64,000 nt of DNA from assembly GCF_026625865.1 (NCBI RefSeq), contig NZ_CP113067.1, positions 3,348,001 through 3,412,000 on the forward strand. Reading direction: 5' to 3'. The DNA comes from Microbacterium sp. SL75 (lineage in GTDB: Bacteria; Actinomycetota; Actinomycetes; Actinomycetales; Microbacteriaceae). A program made the translations under genes and the position numbers. Shown piece after piece: positions 23,948 to 32,361 of this stretch. The notes beneath the pieces were generated by a model. That model did no database searches, was not told the DNA's origin, and saw nothing but the letters and a program-made list of their open reading frames with translations. Position 1 is the stretch's first letter. The number at the start of each line of letters is the position of its first letter.

Positions 23948-24421
23948 TCAGACCCCCACGCGCTCGAACGCGTCGCGCGAGATGCCCTTGGCGAGAACGG
24001 CTTTCGACCACTCCTTCGCCGTGTGCAGGCTGTGGTCGCGGTAGTTGCCGCAGCTGAAAGCGTCGGTGCCGGGGACGTCGTCCCACTCCACGTCGTCGGC
24101 GATCGCGCGCAGCGAGTCGGAGATCGCGTCGACGAGGGCCGCGACCTCGGGCTCGCCCCACATGATCACGTGGAAGCCGGTGCGGCAGCCGAACGGCGAG
24201 ATGTCGATCAGACCGTCGATGCGATCGCGCACGAGGCTGGCGAGAAGGTGCTCGATGGTGTGGAGCCCGGCGGTGGGGATCTCCTGCTCGTTCGGCTGCA
24301 CGAGACGCAGGTCGAAGTTCGAGATGACGTCGCCGCGAGGCCCCGACTCGGTGCCGATGAGGCGTACGTACGGCGCCAGCACGGCGGTGTGATCCAGGGT
24401 GAAGCTTTCGACGTCGGCCAT
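23948..24421 (-). CDS. luxS: S-ribosylhomocysteine lyase
   Basis: 157 residues from the ATG at 24421 ([14 protein letters not shown]). The zinc site HTIEH (His54, His58; Glu57 general base) and Cys124 in SCGNYRDHS, plus catalytic Cys79 in PFGCRTGFH, are all present. It cleaves S-ribosylhomocysteine to homocysteine and DPD, the AI-2 precursor, in the activated methyl cycle. No pfs, metK or AI-2 transport genes are adjacent, so the metabolic role is more likely than signalling here. Confidence 0.97.
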   Translation of the reverse strand: MADVESFTLDHTAVLAPYVRLIGTESGPRGDVISNFDLRLVQPNEQEIPTAGLHTIEHLLASLVRDRIDGLIDISPFGCRTGFHVIMWGEPEVAALVDAISDSLRAIADDVEWDDVPGTDAFSCGNYRDHSLHTAKEWSKAVLAKGISRDAFERVGV

Positions 24422-24582
24422 GAGGGGGTCCCTTCGGAGGAAGCGGGGGTACCGCACGAGCCTACGGCGGGCGCGCCGCCGGCAGACCCCGCGTGACGCC
24501 GTGCGACGCCGACGGCCGCGTCTTCCGGCGCGCGGACGCGACCCGGCGGGGCGTCCCTTCTCGAACCGCTAGCGTGGAGCGC

Positions 24583-25224
24583 GTGCCTGCGACTGCCCGT
24601 TTCCTCGTCGTCCTCGATGCCGATTCCACGCTGATCCGCAACGAGGTCATCGAGCTCCTTGCCGACGAGGCCGGCCGGGGTGCCGAGGTGGCCGCCGCCA
24701 CCGAAGCCGCGATGCGCGGCGAGGTCGACTTCGCCACGAGCCTGCGCTCGCGGGTGCACGCACTGGCGGGCGTACCCACCGAGGCGTTCGAGCGGGCGAT
24801 CGCGCGCATCGACCCCACCCCGGGCGTGCGCGAGCTGATCGCCGCCGTGCACGAGCGCGGCGGGGTCGTCGGCGTCGTGTCGGGCGGGTTCCACGAGGTT
24901 CTCGACACCGTGGCTCCCGGCCTGGGCGTCGACCTCTGGCGCGCGAACCGGCTCGTGGCCGTCGACGGAGCTCTCACGGGAGAGGTCGACGGAGACATCG
25001 TGGATGCCACGGCCAAGGCCGACACGCTCCGTCGCTGGGCCGCCGAGCTCGGTGTTCCCCTCCCCCTCACCTTCGCGATCGGAGATGGCGCGAACGATCT
25101 CGAGATGATGGCGACCGCGGGCCTGGGTCTGGCATTCAACGCCAAGCCCGCCGTGCGCGAGCGCGCGGATCTCGTGGTCGGCCCCGTCAACCTCGCGCAG
25201 GTCGTCGCCCTCCTCCCCCGCTGA
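24583..25224 (+). CDS. serB: phosphoserine phosphatase (HAD superfamily)
   Basis: 213 residues from GTG 24583 (VPATARFLVV), with GGAG four bases upstream; the frame is open further up but without a better start. HAD motif I LDADSTL (Asp12, Asp14), motif II VVSGGFHEV, motif III/IV with GDGANDLEMM. It lacks the ACT domains of the long SerB. It hydrolyses O-phospho-L-serine in serine synthesis; other HAD phosphomonoesters are possible. Confidence 0.88.
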   Translation: MPATARFLVVLDADSTLIRNEVIELLADEAGRGAEVAAATEAAMRGEVDFATSLRSRVHALAGVPTEAFERAIARIDPTPGVRELIAAVHERGGVVGVVSGGFHEVLDTVAPGLGVDLWRANRLVAVDGALTGEVDGDIVDATAKADTLRRWAAELGVPLPLTFAIGDGANDLEMMATAGLGLAFNAKPAVRERADLVVGPVNLAQVVALLPR

Positions 25225-25314
25225 CGGGGCGCCCCGGGCTGACGACCGCCTCGGACTCTCCCTCCGGCGGCGGCCTGCCGCCCCACCGAGCCGACGCGAC
25301 GGTCCCCTTCCCGA

Positions 25315-25336
25315 TGTCGGAGGTCCGTTCTACCCT
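25315..25336 (+). promoter_or_regulatory. TGTCGGAG-N8-TACCCT promoter
   Basis: TGTCGGAG (25315-25322), eight bases, TACCCT (25331-25336), six bases, ATG at 25343. Third copy of the motif in front of the exonuclease and HNH genes. Confidence 0.6.
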
Positions 25337-25342
25337 CGCCGC

Positions 25343-26020
25343 ATGGACGTCATCTTGGTTCCCGGTCTGTGGCTCGACGCGTCGTCGTGGGACGACATCA
25401 TCCCCGCCCTCGAGGCGGCCGACCATCGTCCGCATCCGTTGACTCTGCCTGGACCAGCCGTGGGCGACCTGGTCGTCGATGACTGGGTCGATGCGGTCGT
25501 CGCAGAGATCGACCGCATCGGTGGCCGGGTGATCCTCGTCGGGCACTCCGGTGGCGGCAACGTCGTCTGGGGTGCGGCCGACCGCCGGCCCGACGAGGTC
25601 GCGCGCGTCATCCTCGTCGACACGATCGTGCCGCATCCGGGCGCGATGATCTCCGAATTCCCCATCGGGGACGGTGTCGTGCACTTCCCCGGGTGGGACT
25701 TCTTCGACGAAGACGACGTCGCCGACCTCGACCCACAGACGCGAGAGCGCACCGCGCAGCAGGTCGTCGATGTGCCCGGCCGCGTGCCGAGCTCGCGGAT
25801 CACCCTGAGCGACGAGCGGCGATTCACCGTGCCCGTGACGATCCTGTCGGGGCAGCTCGATGCAGAAGCCCTCCCGCGGGTGCTCGCCGAGTGGGGTGCG
25901 TACGCCGAGGAGGTCGACCGCCTCGACAGTCTCGAGGTCGTGCGGCTCGGCTCCGGCCACTGGCCGCAGTTCTCGCAGCCCCAGCGGTTCGCCGAGAAGC
26001 TGGTCGCCGCGGTGCGGTGA
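25343..26020 (+). CDS. alpha/beta hydrolase
   Basis: 225 residues, MDVILVPGLWLDASSWDDII. Nucleophile elbow VGHSGGGNV, oxyanion loop VPGLWLD, catalytic His in GSGHWPQFSQP. Small hydrolases with this LVPG...LDASSW start are common in actinobacteria; substrate unknown. The leaderless promoter has the DNA-damage-like architecture, so it may belong to the same regulon as the two nucleases. Convergent with fabG. Confidence 0.83.
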   Translation: MDVILVPGLWLDASSWDDIIPALEAADHRPHPLTLPGPAVGDLVVDDWVDAVVAEIDRIGGRVILVGHSGGGNVVWGAADRRPDEVARVILVDTIVPHPGAMISEFPIGDGVVHFPGWDFFDEDDVADLDPQTRERTAQQVVDVPGRVPSSRITLSDERRFTVPVTILSGQLDAEALPRVLAEWGAYAEEVDRLDSLEVVRLGSGHWPQFSQPQRFAEKLVAAVR

Positions 26021-26095
26021 GAAACCGGGCCCGATCGATAGGGCGATGGTGTCGCGCCGGGCCTTCGGGTTCTGGGGTGAGCCGGACTCCCGGCG

Positions 26096-26806
26096 TCAGT
26101 GCCCCATGCCGAGGCCGCCGTCGACCGGAATCACGGCACCCGAGATGTACGCGGCGTCGTCACCGGCGAGCCACGTGACGACTCCGGCGACCTCGTCGGG
26201 AGAGGCGAAACGTCCGGCGGGGATGTTCTTCTTGTACTCGGACTGGGTGTCGGCGGGAAGCTCGGCCGTCATGTCGGTCTCGATGAAGCCCGGTGCCACG
26301 ACGTTCGCCGTGATCCCGCGACCGCCGAGTTCCCGCGTGAGCGAGCGGGCGAAGCCGACGAGCGCGCTCTTGGAGGCGGCGTAGTTGATCTGACCGGCCG
26401 AACCGTACAGACCGACGACGCTCGAGATGAGGATGACACGACCCCAGCGCGCCTTGAGCATGCCCTTGGAAGCGCGCTTGACCACGCGGAAGGCGCCACC
26501 GAGGTTGGTGTTGACGACGCTGTCGAAGTCGTCCTCGCTCATGCGGAGCAACAGGGTGTCCTTCGTCACACCGGCGTTCGCTACGACCACTGCGATCGGG
26601 CCGAGCTCGGCTTCCACCTGGGTGAAGGCGGCGTCCACGGCGGCGGCGTCGGTCACGTCGGCGCGCACGGTCAGGGTTCCCTCGGGGCCCTCACCGGAGC
26701 GGGCGGTCACGGCGACCTTCCATCCCTCGGCGACGAAACGCTCGGCGATGGCTCGACCGATGCCCCGGTTTCCTCCGGTGACGACGACGACGCGGTCCTG
26801 GGACAT
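26096..26806 (-). CDS. fabG: 3-oxoacyl-ACP reductase
   Basis: 236 residues from the ATG at 26806, with AGGAG ahead of it. Rossmann motif TGGNRGIG, NAG at residues 77-79 (VVANAGVTKD), catalytic Ser129 (ISS), Tyr142 and Lys146 (YAASK), and the C-terminal SGAVIPVDGGLGMGH. The sequence is closest to FabG1/MabA-like beta-ketoacyl-ACP reductases of actinobacteria, which reduce 3-oxoacyl-ACP with NADPH. No inhA or other fatty-acid gene is adjacent, so the exact role is inferred. Confidence 0.88.
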   Translation of the reverse strand: MSQDRVVVVTGGNRGIGRAIAERFVAEGWKVAVTARSGEGPEGTLTVRADVTDAAAVDAAFTQVEAELGPIAVVVANAGVTKDTLLLRMSEDDFDSVVNTNLGGAFRVVKRASKGMLKARWGRVILISSVVGLYGSAGQINYAASKSALVGFARSLTRELGGRGITANVVAPGFIETDMTAELPADTQSEYKKNIPAGRFASPDEVAGVVTWLAGDDAAYISGAVIPVDGGLGMGH

Positions 26807-26940
26807 GGTGAGACTCCTGCGCTTGCGGTGACGGAACCGCCCTAGCCTACCGAGGCGACTCCCCCGCCTCGCCCGCCGAGGTTTGACACGGGGTCTGCGC
26901 CGCTGGAACGCTGGAGGAACGCGCGACGAAAGGGGCTCCC

Positions 26941-27615
26941 GTGAGCGACGACCGCACCACCGACCCGCAGCATCCCGAGCACATCGGGTCCGACAACGCG
27001 AACGGCGGCGACCAGCCGTCGTCGCCGTACGCTCCGCAGAGCGACACGCCCCCGGCTCCCCCGTACGAGGCAGCGGGGACGTCGGCGTCCGCGGCACCTT
27101 CCGGCGCTCCGGCGGACACCGCTACGCCCTACGGAACCCCGACGCCGGAAGCCCCGGCATCCCACACACCCGCGCCCGAGGCCCCCGCCTACGGCGCACC
27201 CGCGCCCGAGGCCGGTGCAGCCTACGGCGCGCCCGCCTATGGCGCACCGGCGTACGGGCAGCCCACGACCTCGACCTACGGACAGCCCGCGTACGGTGCC
27301 CCGAACGCGGCGTACGGGTACGGGGGCGCCTACGCCGCCCCCGCGCGCACCAACGTTCTCGCGATCGTGTCGCTGGTGGCATCCCTCGTCGGCTTCGTGC
27401 TCATCCTCCCGGTGGTGGGATCGATCGCCGGTGTCATCATGGGGCACATCTCGCTCAAGCAGATCAAGGAGCGAGGCGAGCGCGGCCGCGGAATGGCGCT
27501 CGCGGGTGTCATCATCGGCTACGTGACGCTCCTGTTCGTCATCCTCTTCATCATCGGGATCTCGATCCTCATCGCCGGCAGCGCCGGTTCCAGCGGCTCG
27601 CGCTACGGCGCCTGA
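26941..27615 (+). CDS. DUF4190 membrane protein with repetitive cytosolic N-terminus
   Basis: 224 residues from GTG 26941. The first ~135 residues are disordered Pro/Ala/Gly/Tyr-rich repeats (PAYGAPA, TYGQPAYGAP); then two membrane helices (NVLAIVSLVASLVGFVLILP and GVIIGYVTLLFVILFIIGIS) with the DUF4190 signature GVIMGHISLKQIK between them. Function unknown; such proteins occur widely in actinobacteria. A terminator follows at 27626. Confidence 0.85.
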   Translation: MSDDRTTDPQHPEHIGSDNANGGDQPSSPYAPQSDTPPAPPYEAAGTSASAAPSGAPADTATPYGTPTPEAPASHTPAPEAPAYGAPAPEAGAAYGAPAYGAPAYGQPTTSTYGQPAYGAPNAAYGYGGAYAAPARTNVLAIVSLVASLVGFVLILPVVGSIAGVIMGHISLKQIKERGERGRGMALAGVIIGYVTLLFVILFIIGISILIAGSAGSSGSRYGA

Positions 27616-27625
27616 CGGTCGCGAT

Positions 27626-27659
27626 CAAGCCGCCGGGCGCTCAGGCGCCCGGCGGCTTG
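27626..27659 (+). terminator. Rho-independent-like terminator after the DUF4190 gene
   Basis: A 15-bp perfect stem CAAGCCGCCGGGCGC / GCGCCCGGCGGCTTG around the tetraloop TCAG. Confidence 0.85.
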
Positions 27660-27728
27660 TCACGATGTCGAAGAGTCGGCGCGAGAGCGCACCCTGTGTC
27701 ATCCCCACGGGCGTACCCTGATACCACT

Positions 27729-28100
27729 GTGAAGACATCGCACACCGCTCAGTCCGCGACGTCGCTCCCCAAGGCACCGAGGGAGGACGCCGATTCCCGT
27801 TTCACCAAGTACATGGTGATGATGGGGATCCGCATCGCGTGCTTCATCGCGATGGCCGTCATCACTCCCTACGGCTGGTACACCTTCGTGTTCGCGGCCG
27901 GAGCGATCTTCCTGCCCTATCTCGCCGTGATCGTCGCCAACGTCGGCGCCGACCAAGGCTCCACCGAGGCGATCAAACCCGAGCGCGCCATCGAAGCTCC
28001 CTCGGCCGTCCCCGCTCCCGCAGCCGCTGCCGAGGGCCCGCTGGTCATCCGTATCGCCGAGACCCCGCGCCTCGACCCTCCGCGCGACAACCGCTCGTGA
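27729..28100 (+). CDS. DUF3099 membrane protein
   Basis: 123 residues from GTG 27729 (VKTSHTAQSATSLPK). Two membrane helices (YMVMMGIRIACFIAMAVIT, trimmed; and WYTFVFAAGAIFLPYLAVIV) joined by PYGW, the DUF3099 core, then a Pro/Ala-rich acidic tail. Function unknown. The stop overlaps the start of the next small gene (GTGA), so the two are coupled. Confidence 0.85.
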   Translation: MKTSHTAQSATSLPKAPREDADSRFTKYMVMMGIRIACFIAMAVITPYGWYTFVFAAGAIFLPYLAVIVANVGADQGSTEAIKPERAIEAPSAVPAPAAAAEGPLVIRIAETPRLDPPRDNRS

Positions 28101-28303
28101 GCGACGAGCCCGCCGAATGCTCGCGGGCCGGATGCCGAGAAGCCGCCGTCTGGGCGATCCACTGGCGCAACCCGCGCATCCACGCGGCCGACCGCCGCAA
28201 GACCTGGGTCGCCTGCGACGAGCACGTCGCCTATCTGCGCGAGTTCCTCAGCGCCCGCGACTTCCCCGTCGAGGTCGCCGCCCTCTCGAGCGATCGCGCG
28301 TGA
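28097..28303 (+). CDS. small Cys-rich protein, putative zinc-binding
   Basis: 68 residues from GTG 28097. The pattern CSRAGC near the N-terminus, and CDEH later (CxxH-like), with conserved AVWAIHWRNPRIH between, looks like a small zinc-binding fold. Related actinobacterial proteins sit next to DUF3099 and are often mislabelled acetone carboxylase. No function can be assigned. Coupled to the DUF3099 gene by the GTGA overlap. Confidence 0.75.
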   Translation: MSDEPAECSRAGCREAAVWAIHWRNPRIHAADRRKTWVACDEHVAYLREFLSARDFPVEVAALSSDRA

Positions 28304-28381
28304 ACGCCCTGCCGTCGGACGTACCCTGGAAGGCGTGGTCTGTTCGGTCGAGATGAACGTGCGCATCGAGAGGTGCCCGCG

Positions 28382-29284
28382 ATGAGCGCGCGTGAGATGC
28401 CCGCGGCCGGGCGCTGGGCGATCTACGTCGGTATCGCGATCCTCTTCGCGATCGCCTGCGGGTTCCTCTCGAACTGGCAGTTCTCGCGCAACGCCGAGCG
28501 CAGCGAGCAACTGCAGCTCGTCGCCGACAACTACGACGCGACCCCGGTCCCCCTCGCGGAGTTGCTCGCCCCCGGCGCCGAGATGAACCCGGGAGACGAG
28601 TGGCGTCCCGTGCGCATGCAGGGGCAGTACCTCGCCGACGAGCAGCTGCTGGTCCGCAACCGCGCGCACGGGGGCTCGGCGGCCTTCGAACAGCTCGTGC
28701 CGTTCCGACTCGACGACGGCCGCACGTTCCTCGTGGACCGCGGTTGGCTCCCCCCGGGCAACCAGCAGTCGGAACCCGACGACATCCCCGCGCCGCCCTC
28801 CGGCGACGTGACCGTCGAGGTCCGTCTGCGCCCCGAAGAGGCCGCCCCGACCTCGGGTCGCACCGCCGAGGCGGGTCAGGTACCCACCATCAATCTCGGA
28901 CTCGTGGAGGAGCAGGCCGGCCCCATCGAGCAGGGCGCGTACGGCCTGCTCATGTCGGAATCCCCCGCTCCCGCGACCGCCCCCGCCCCGGTCGATCCAC
29001 CGAGCAACGACCCCGGACCGTACCTCTCGTACGCGGTGCAGTGGATCCTCTTCGCCGTGATGGGCTTCGGTTTCATCACCTACGTGATCATCAACGAGCG
29101 CAAGCTCCGCCGCGAAGAGGACGAAGACGAGGACGACGAGGACGCGCTGGTCGAACCCCTCCCCTCGCCCGAGAAGCCCTCCGGTGAGCGCCGTCGCGTC
29201 GACCCGGTCGCCCTGCACCGCTCGCGCAAACGCCCGAAGGACCGCGACGCCGACGACGAGGACGCCCTGCTCGACGCACGCTGA
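28382..29284 (+). CDS. SURF1-family cytochrome c oxidase assembly protein
   Basis: 300 residues from the ATG at 28382 (MSAREMPAAG), with AGAGG eight bases before it; a GTG three codons upstream is possible. Two membrane helices (WAIYVGIAILFAIACGFLSN and AVQWILFAVMGFGFITYVII) flank an extracytoplasmic domain with SURF1 features (FLSNWQFSRN, VRMQGQYLADEQLLVRNR, FLVDRGWLP). A long acidic/basic cytosolic tail (EEDEDEDDEDALVE) follows. Assists heme aa3 oxidase assembly; fits the ctaA and ctaB genes at 42 and 45 kb. The stop abuts the HAD remnant on the other strand. Confidence 0.92.
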   Translation: MSAREMPAAGRWAIYVGIAILFAIACGFLSNWQFSRNAERSEQLQLVADNYDATPVPLAELLAPGAEMNPGDEWRPVRMQGQYLADEQLLVRNRAHGGSAAFEQLVPFRLDDGRTFLVDRGWLPPGNQQSEPDDIPAPPSGDVTVEVRLRPEEAAPTSGRTAEAGQVPTINLGLVEEQAGPIEQGAYGLLMSESPAPATAPAPVDPPSNDPGPYLSYAVQWILFAVMGFGFITYVIINERKLRREEDEDEDDEDALVEPLPSPEKPSGERRRVDPVALHRSRKRPKDRDADDEDALLDAR

Positions 29285-29396
29285 GCGCGGGACGGACGGA
29301 TTTCCAGGCACCCCACAGACGCGTTTCGTCCACCAGCGTCTCGCCGACATCGAAGACGATCGCTCTGACGTCTTCGGGAATCTCTTGACGGGTCAC
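29285..29396 (-). pseudogene. N-terminal remnant of a HAD-family hydrolase
   Basis: From a GTG at 29396: MTRQEIPEDVRAIVFDVGET, followed by LVDETRLWGAW. This is HAD motif I (DVGET, with the nucleophile Asp) and the following family segment, but the match stops after ~37 codons and the frame then reads antisense through the SURF1 3' end. Motifs II-IV are missing. It follows the ABC-F gene on the same strand by 39 bp. A deletion probably fused a former HAD gene to the end of SURF1. Confidence 0.75.
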
Positions 29397-29435
29397 TCGG
29401 CGATGGTGCCACGCACCGCGGCCCTTCGCGACCCG

Positions 29436-31034
29436 CTACGCCAGTGTGATCAGATCCGCGTAGTCGCGACCCCAGATGTCCTCGACCCCGTCGGGCAGGA
29501 TCAGCACGCGCTCGGGGTTCAGCGCCTCGACGGCGCCCTCGTCGTGCGAGACGAGCACGACGGCGCCCTCGTAGTGCGACAGCGCGCCGAGGATCTCCTC
29601 GCGCGAGGCGGGGTCGAGGTTGTTCGTGGGCTCGTCGAGCAACAGCATGTTGGCCGACGAGACGACGAGCGTGGCGAGCGACAGGCGCGTCTTCTCGCCA
29701 CCCGAGAGGACCCCGGCGGGCTTCAATACGTCCTCGCCGACGAAAAGGAACGATCCCAGCACCTTGCGGGCCTCGGTCGCGGTGATGTGCGGGGCCGACG
29801 ACATCATGTTCTCGAGCACCGAGCGGTTCACGTCGAGATTCTCGTGCTCCTGGGCGTAGTAGCCGATCTTCAGGCCGTGCCCGGGCTCGAGCTGACCGGT
29901 GTCGGGCTGGTCGACTCCGGCGAGAATACGCAGCAGCGTGGTCTTTCCCGCACCGTTCAGCCCCAGGACGACCACGCGCGAGCCGCGATCGATAGCGAGG
30001 TCGACGTCGGTGAAGATCTCGAGCGAACCGTACGACTTCGACAGGCCCGAGGCCATGAGCGGCGTCTTGCCGCAGGGCGCGGGCTTGGGGAACCGCAGCT
30101 TCGCGACGCGCTCTTCGGCACGCACCTCGTCGAGGCCCGAGAGCATCTTCTCGGCGCGCGCGACCATCTGGTGCGCGGCTGCGGCCTTCGAGGCCTTGGC
30201 GCCGAAGCGTGCGGCCTGCAGCTGCAGCGCCGTGGCCTTCTTCTCGACGTTGACGCGCTCCTTCTTGCGACGCTCCTCGTCGGCCACCCGCTGGCGCAGG
30301 TAGTTCTTCCAGTTCATGTTGTAGACGTCGATGACCTGGCGATTGGCATCCAGGTAGAAGACACGGTTGACGGTCTCGCCGACGAGCTCGACGTCGTGCG
30401 AGATCACGATGAGCCCGCCCTTGTAGCCCTTGAGGAATTCGCGCAGCCACACGACGCTGTCGGCGTCGAGGTGGTTGGTCGGCTCGTCGAGGATCATCGT
30501 CTGCGCGTCGGAGAAGAGGATGCGCGCGAGCTCGATGCGGCGACGCTGACCACCCGAGAGGGTCTTCAGCGGCTGATCGAGGATGCGGTCGGGAAGCGAG
30601 AGGTTGTGGGCGATGGATGCCGCCTCGGCCTCGGCCGCGTATCCGCCGGCCGCCTCGAAGCGCTCGGTGAAGTTCGCGTACTTCTTCATGGCCTTCGCGG
30701 CGACGGCGGGGTCGTCGTCACCCATCGCCATCGACGCCTCGTGCATGCCCAGGGCGAGCGAGCCCAGGCCGCGGGCGTCGAGGATGCGGGTGCGCGCCAG
30801 CATCTCGGGGTCGCCCGAGCGCGGGTCCTGCGGCAGGTAACCGAGTTCACCCGAGCGGTCGACGCCGCCGTTGGCGGGCAGCAGGTCTCCGGCGAGCACC
30901 TTGGTCAGCGTCGTCTTGCCGGCGCCATTACGCCCGACGAGGCCGATCTTGTCGCCGTCGGAGACGCGGAACGCCACGTCGGACATGAGCACGCGGGCAC
31001 CCACGCGGATCTCGAGGTCGTGCACGGCGAGCAC
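29436..31034 (-). CDS. ABC-F family ATPase
   Basis: 532 residues from GTG 31034 (coding LAVHDLEIRVGAR). Two nucleotide-binding domains: Walker A GRNGAGKTT, signature LSGGQRRRIELAR, Walker B MILDEPTNHLD; and GLNGAGKTT, LSGGEKTRLSLA, LLLDEPTNNLD; joined by a charged linker (RQRVADEERRKKERVNVEKK). No membrane domain. ABC-F proteins act on the ribosomal E/P site; this actinobacterial 532-residue type is widespread and is not by itself evidence of antibiotic resistance. Upstream 31035-31298 carries promoters for this gene and the divergent siderophore operon. Confidence 0.93.
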   Translation of the reverse strand: MLAVHDLEIRVGARVLMSDVAFRVSDGDKIGLVGRNGAGKTTLTKVLAGDLLPANGGVDRSGELGYLPQDPRSGDPEMLARTRILDARGLGSLALGMHEASMAMGDDDPAVAAKAMKKYANFTERFEAAGGYAAEAEAASIAHNLSLPDRILDQPLKTLSGGQRRRIELARILFSDAQTMILDEPTNHLDADSVVWLREFLKGYKGGLIVISHDVELVGETVNRVFYLDANRQVIDVYNMNWKNYLRQRVADEERRKKERVNVEKKATALQLQAARFGAKASKAAAAHQMVARAEKMLSGLDEVRAEERVAKLRFPKPAPCGKTPLMASGLSKSYGSLEIFTDVDLAIDRGSRVVVLGLNGAGKTTLLRILAGVDQPDTGQLEPGHGLKIGYYAQEHENLDVNRSVLENMMSSAPHITATEARKVLGSFLFVGEDVLKPAGVLSGGEKTRLSLATLVVSSANMLLLDEPTNNLDPASREEILGALSHYEGAVVLVSHDEGAVEALNPERVLILPDGVEDIWGRDYADLITLA

Positions 31035-31257
31035 AGCGAACGTCCGTTCTTCGGGGATGGGGAGTGGCCGACATGGCCAGCCACCCAGTATAAGACGCAC
31101 CCCTGCATGCCCGCCGACAGCCCGCTATCTCGTCGTGGACGGGTTACCGACGTGGCGCAGCGGACACGTCGGAACGGCGGCCGAGGTTACCTCGATACCG
31201 AGACGAATCCCCCGGTCCATCACCCTCTGAGTTTGCGTTCTCACCCGATCCCTGAAC

Positions 31258-31276
31258 TAACCTAAGCCTATCCTTA
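31258..31276. promoter_or_regulatory. candidate iron box upstream of the siderophore-binding protein
   Basis: TAACCTAAGCCTATCCTTA; the right half (GCCTATCCTTA) fits the IdeR/DtxR consensus half CTWACCTWA with one change, the left half is weaker. It lies in an AT-rich patch just ahead of the binding-protein GTG at 31299. Confidence 0.55.
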
Positions 31277-31298
31277 CTTAATACGCAGGAGGCTCTTC

Positions 31299-32336
31299 GT
31301 GTCCCGATTCCGCGCTCTGGCGGCCCTCGCCGTCGGTACCGCCCTCGTCCTCACCGGCTGCGCCGGTACCTCAGCCGCGCCGGGCGCACAGGAAGGTATG
31401 TCGACGTCGGCATCGGGTTCCTTCCCCGTCACGATCGACCACGCCTTCGGCGAGACCACGATCGAGGCGGAGCCGCAGCGCGTCGTCACCGTCAGCTGGG
31501 GCAACCAGGAGGCGGCGCTCGCCCTCGGCGTCGTCCCGGTCGCCATGCCCAAGGTCACCTGGGGCGACGAAGACGGCGACGGCCTGCTGCCTTGGGTCAA
31601 GGACAAGCTCGACGAGCTCGGCGCGCAGACACCCACGCTCATGGATGAGACCGACGGTTTCGACTACGAGGCGATCGCCGACGCCAAGCCCGACGTGATC
31701 CTCGGCGCCTACTCCGGCATGACGCAGGAGCAGTACGACACGCTGAGCAAGATCGCCCCCGTCGTGGCGTTCCCCGAGATCGCGTGGGGCACCTCTTGGC
31801 AGCAGATGACGCTGGCGGATGCCAAAGCCCTCGGCCGCGAAGAGCAGGCGGAGCAGCTGATCGGCGACCTCGAGAAGCACGTGACCGACGAGTCGGCGAA
31901 GTACCCCGCCCTCGCCGGCAAGAAGACGCTGTTCACCTCGCTCGACCCGACCGACCTGAGCACCGTCGGCTTCTACTCGCTCAAGGACCCCCGCGCGCTG
32001 TACCTCTCCGAGCTCGGTATGACCCCCTCGTCGGCCGTCGAGACCGCGAGCAAGGACAGCGAGACGTTCTGGTTCACGCAGAGCACCGAGAACATCGAGT
32101 CCTTCGCCGACGTCGACGTCATCGTCGGTTACGGAACCCCGGCGCTCCTGACCCAGTTGCAGGCCGACCCGCTGTGGTCGCGCATCCCCGCCATCAAGAG
32201 CGGTGCCGTCGCGCTGCTCACCGACAACACCTCGATCGCCGCGGCGGGCAACCCCAGCCCGCTGTCGATCGGCACCTCGTACGGCGACGACTTCATCGGC
32301 CTCGTGGGCGCGGCGGCCGACAAGGCCGGCAAGTGA
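31299..32336 (+). CDS. iron-siderophore ABC transporter substrate-binding lipoprotein
   Basis: 345 residues from GTG 31299 with a strong AGGAGG (31287-31292). Lipoprotein signal peptide with lipobox LTGC (Cys21). Periplasmic-binding-protein fold of the FhuD/FecB type: RVVTVSWGNQEAALALGVVP, DVILGAYSGMTQEQYDTLSK and IVGYGTPALLTQLQADPLWS. Captures a ferric siderophore at the outer membrane face and passes it to the two permeases next in the operon. Preceded by an AT-rich patch with a partial iron box. Confidence 0.93.
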   Translation: MSRFRALAALAVGTALVLTGCAGTSAAPGAQEGMSTSASGSFPVTIDHAFGETTIEAEPQRVVTVSWGNQEAALALGVVPVAMPKVTWGDEDGDGLLPWVKDKLDELGAQTPTLMDETDGFDYEAIADAKPDVILGAYSGMTQEQYDTLSKIAPVVAFPEIAWGTSWQQMTLADAKALGREEQAEQLIGDLEKHVTDESAKYPALAGKKTLFTSLDPTDLSTVGFYSLKDPRALYLSELGMTPSSAVETASKDSETFWFTQSTENIESFADVDVIVGYGTPALLTQLQADPLWSRIPAIKSGAVALLTDNTSIAAAGNPSPLSIGTSYGDDFIGLVGAAADKAGK

Positions 32337-32361
32337 TCGCGTTCTCCCCCGCACCGGCGCG

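Noticed and set aside
29436-31034. ABC-F gene as an antibiotic-resistance determinant
   Set aside because: The 532-residue housekeeping-type ABC-F is common in actinobacteria; no linked resistance genes or long antibiotic-resistance domain insertion.
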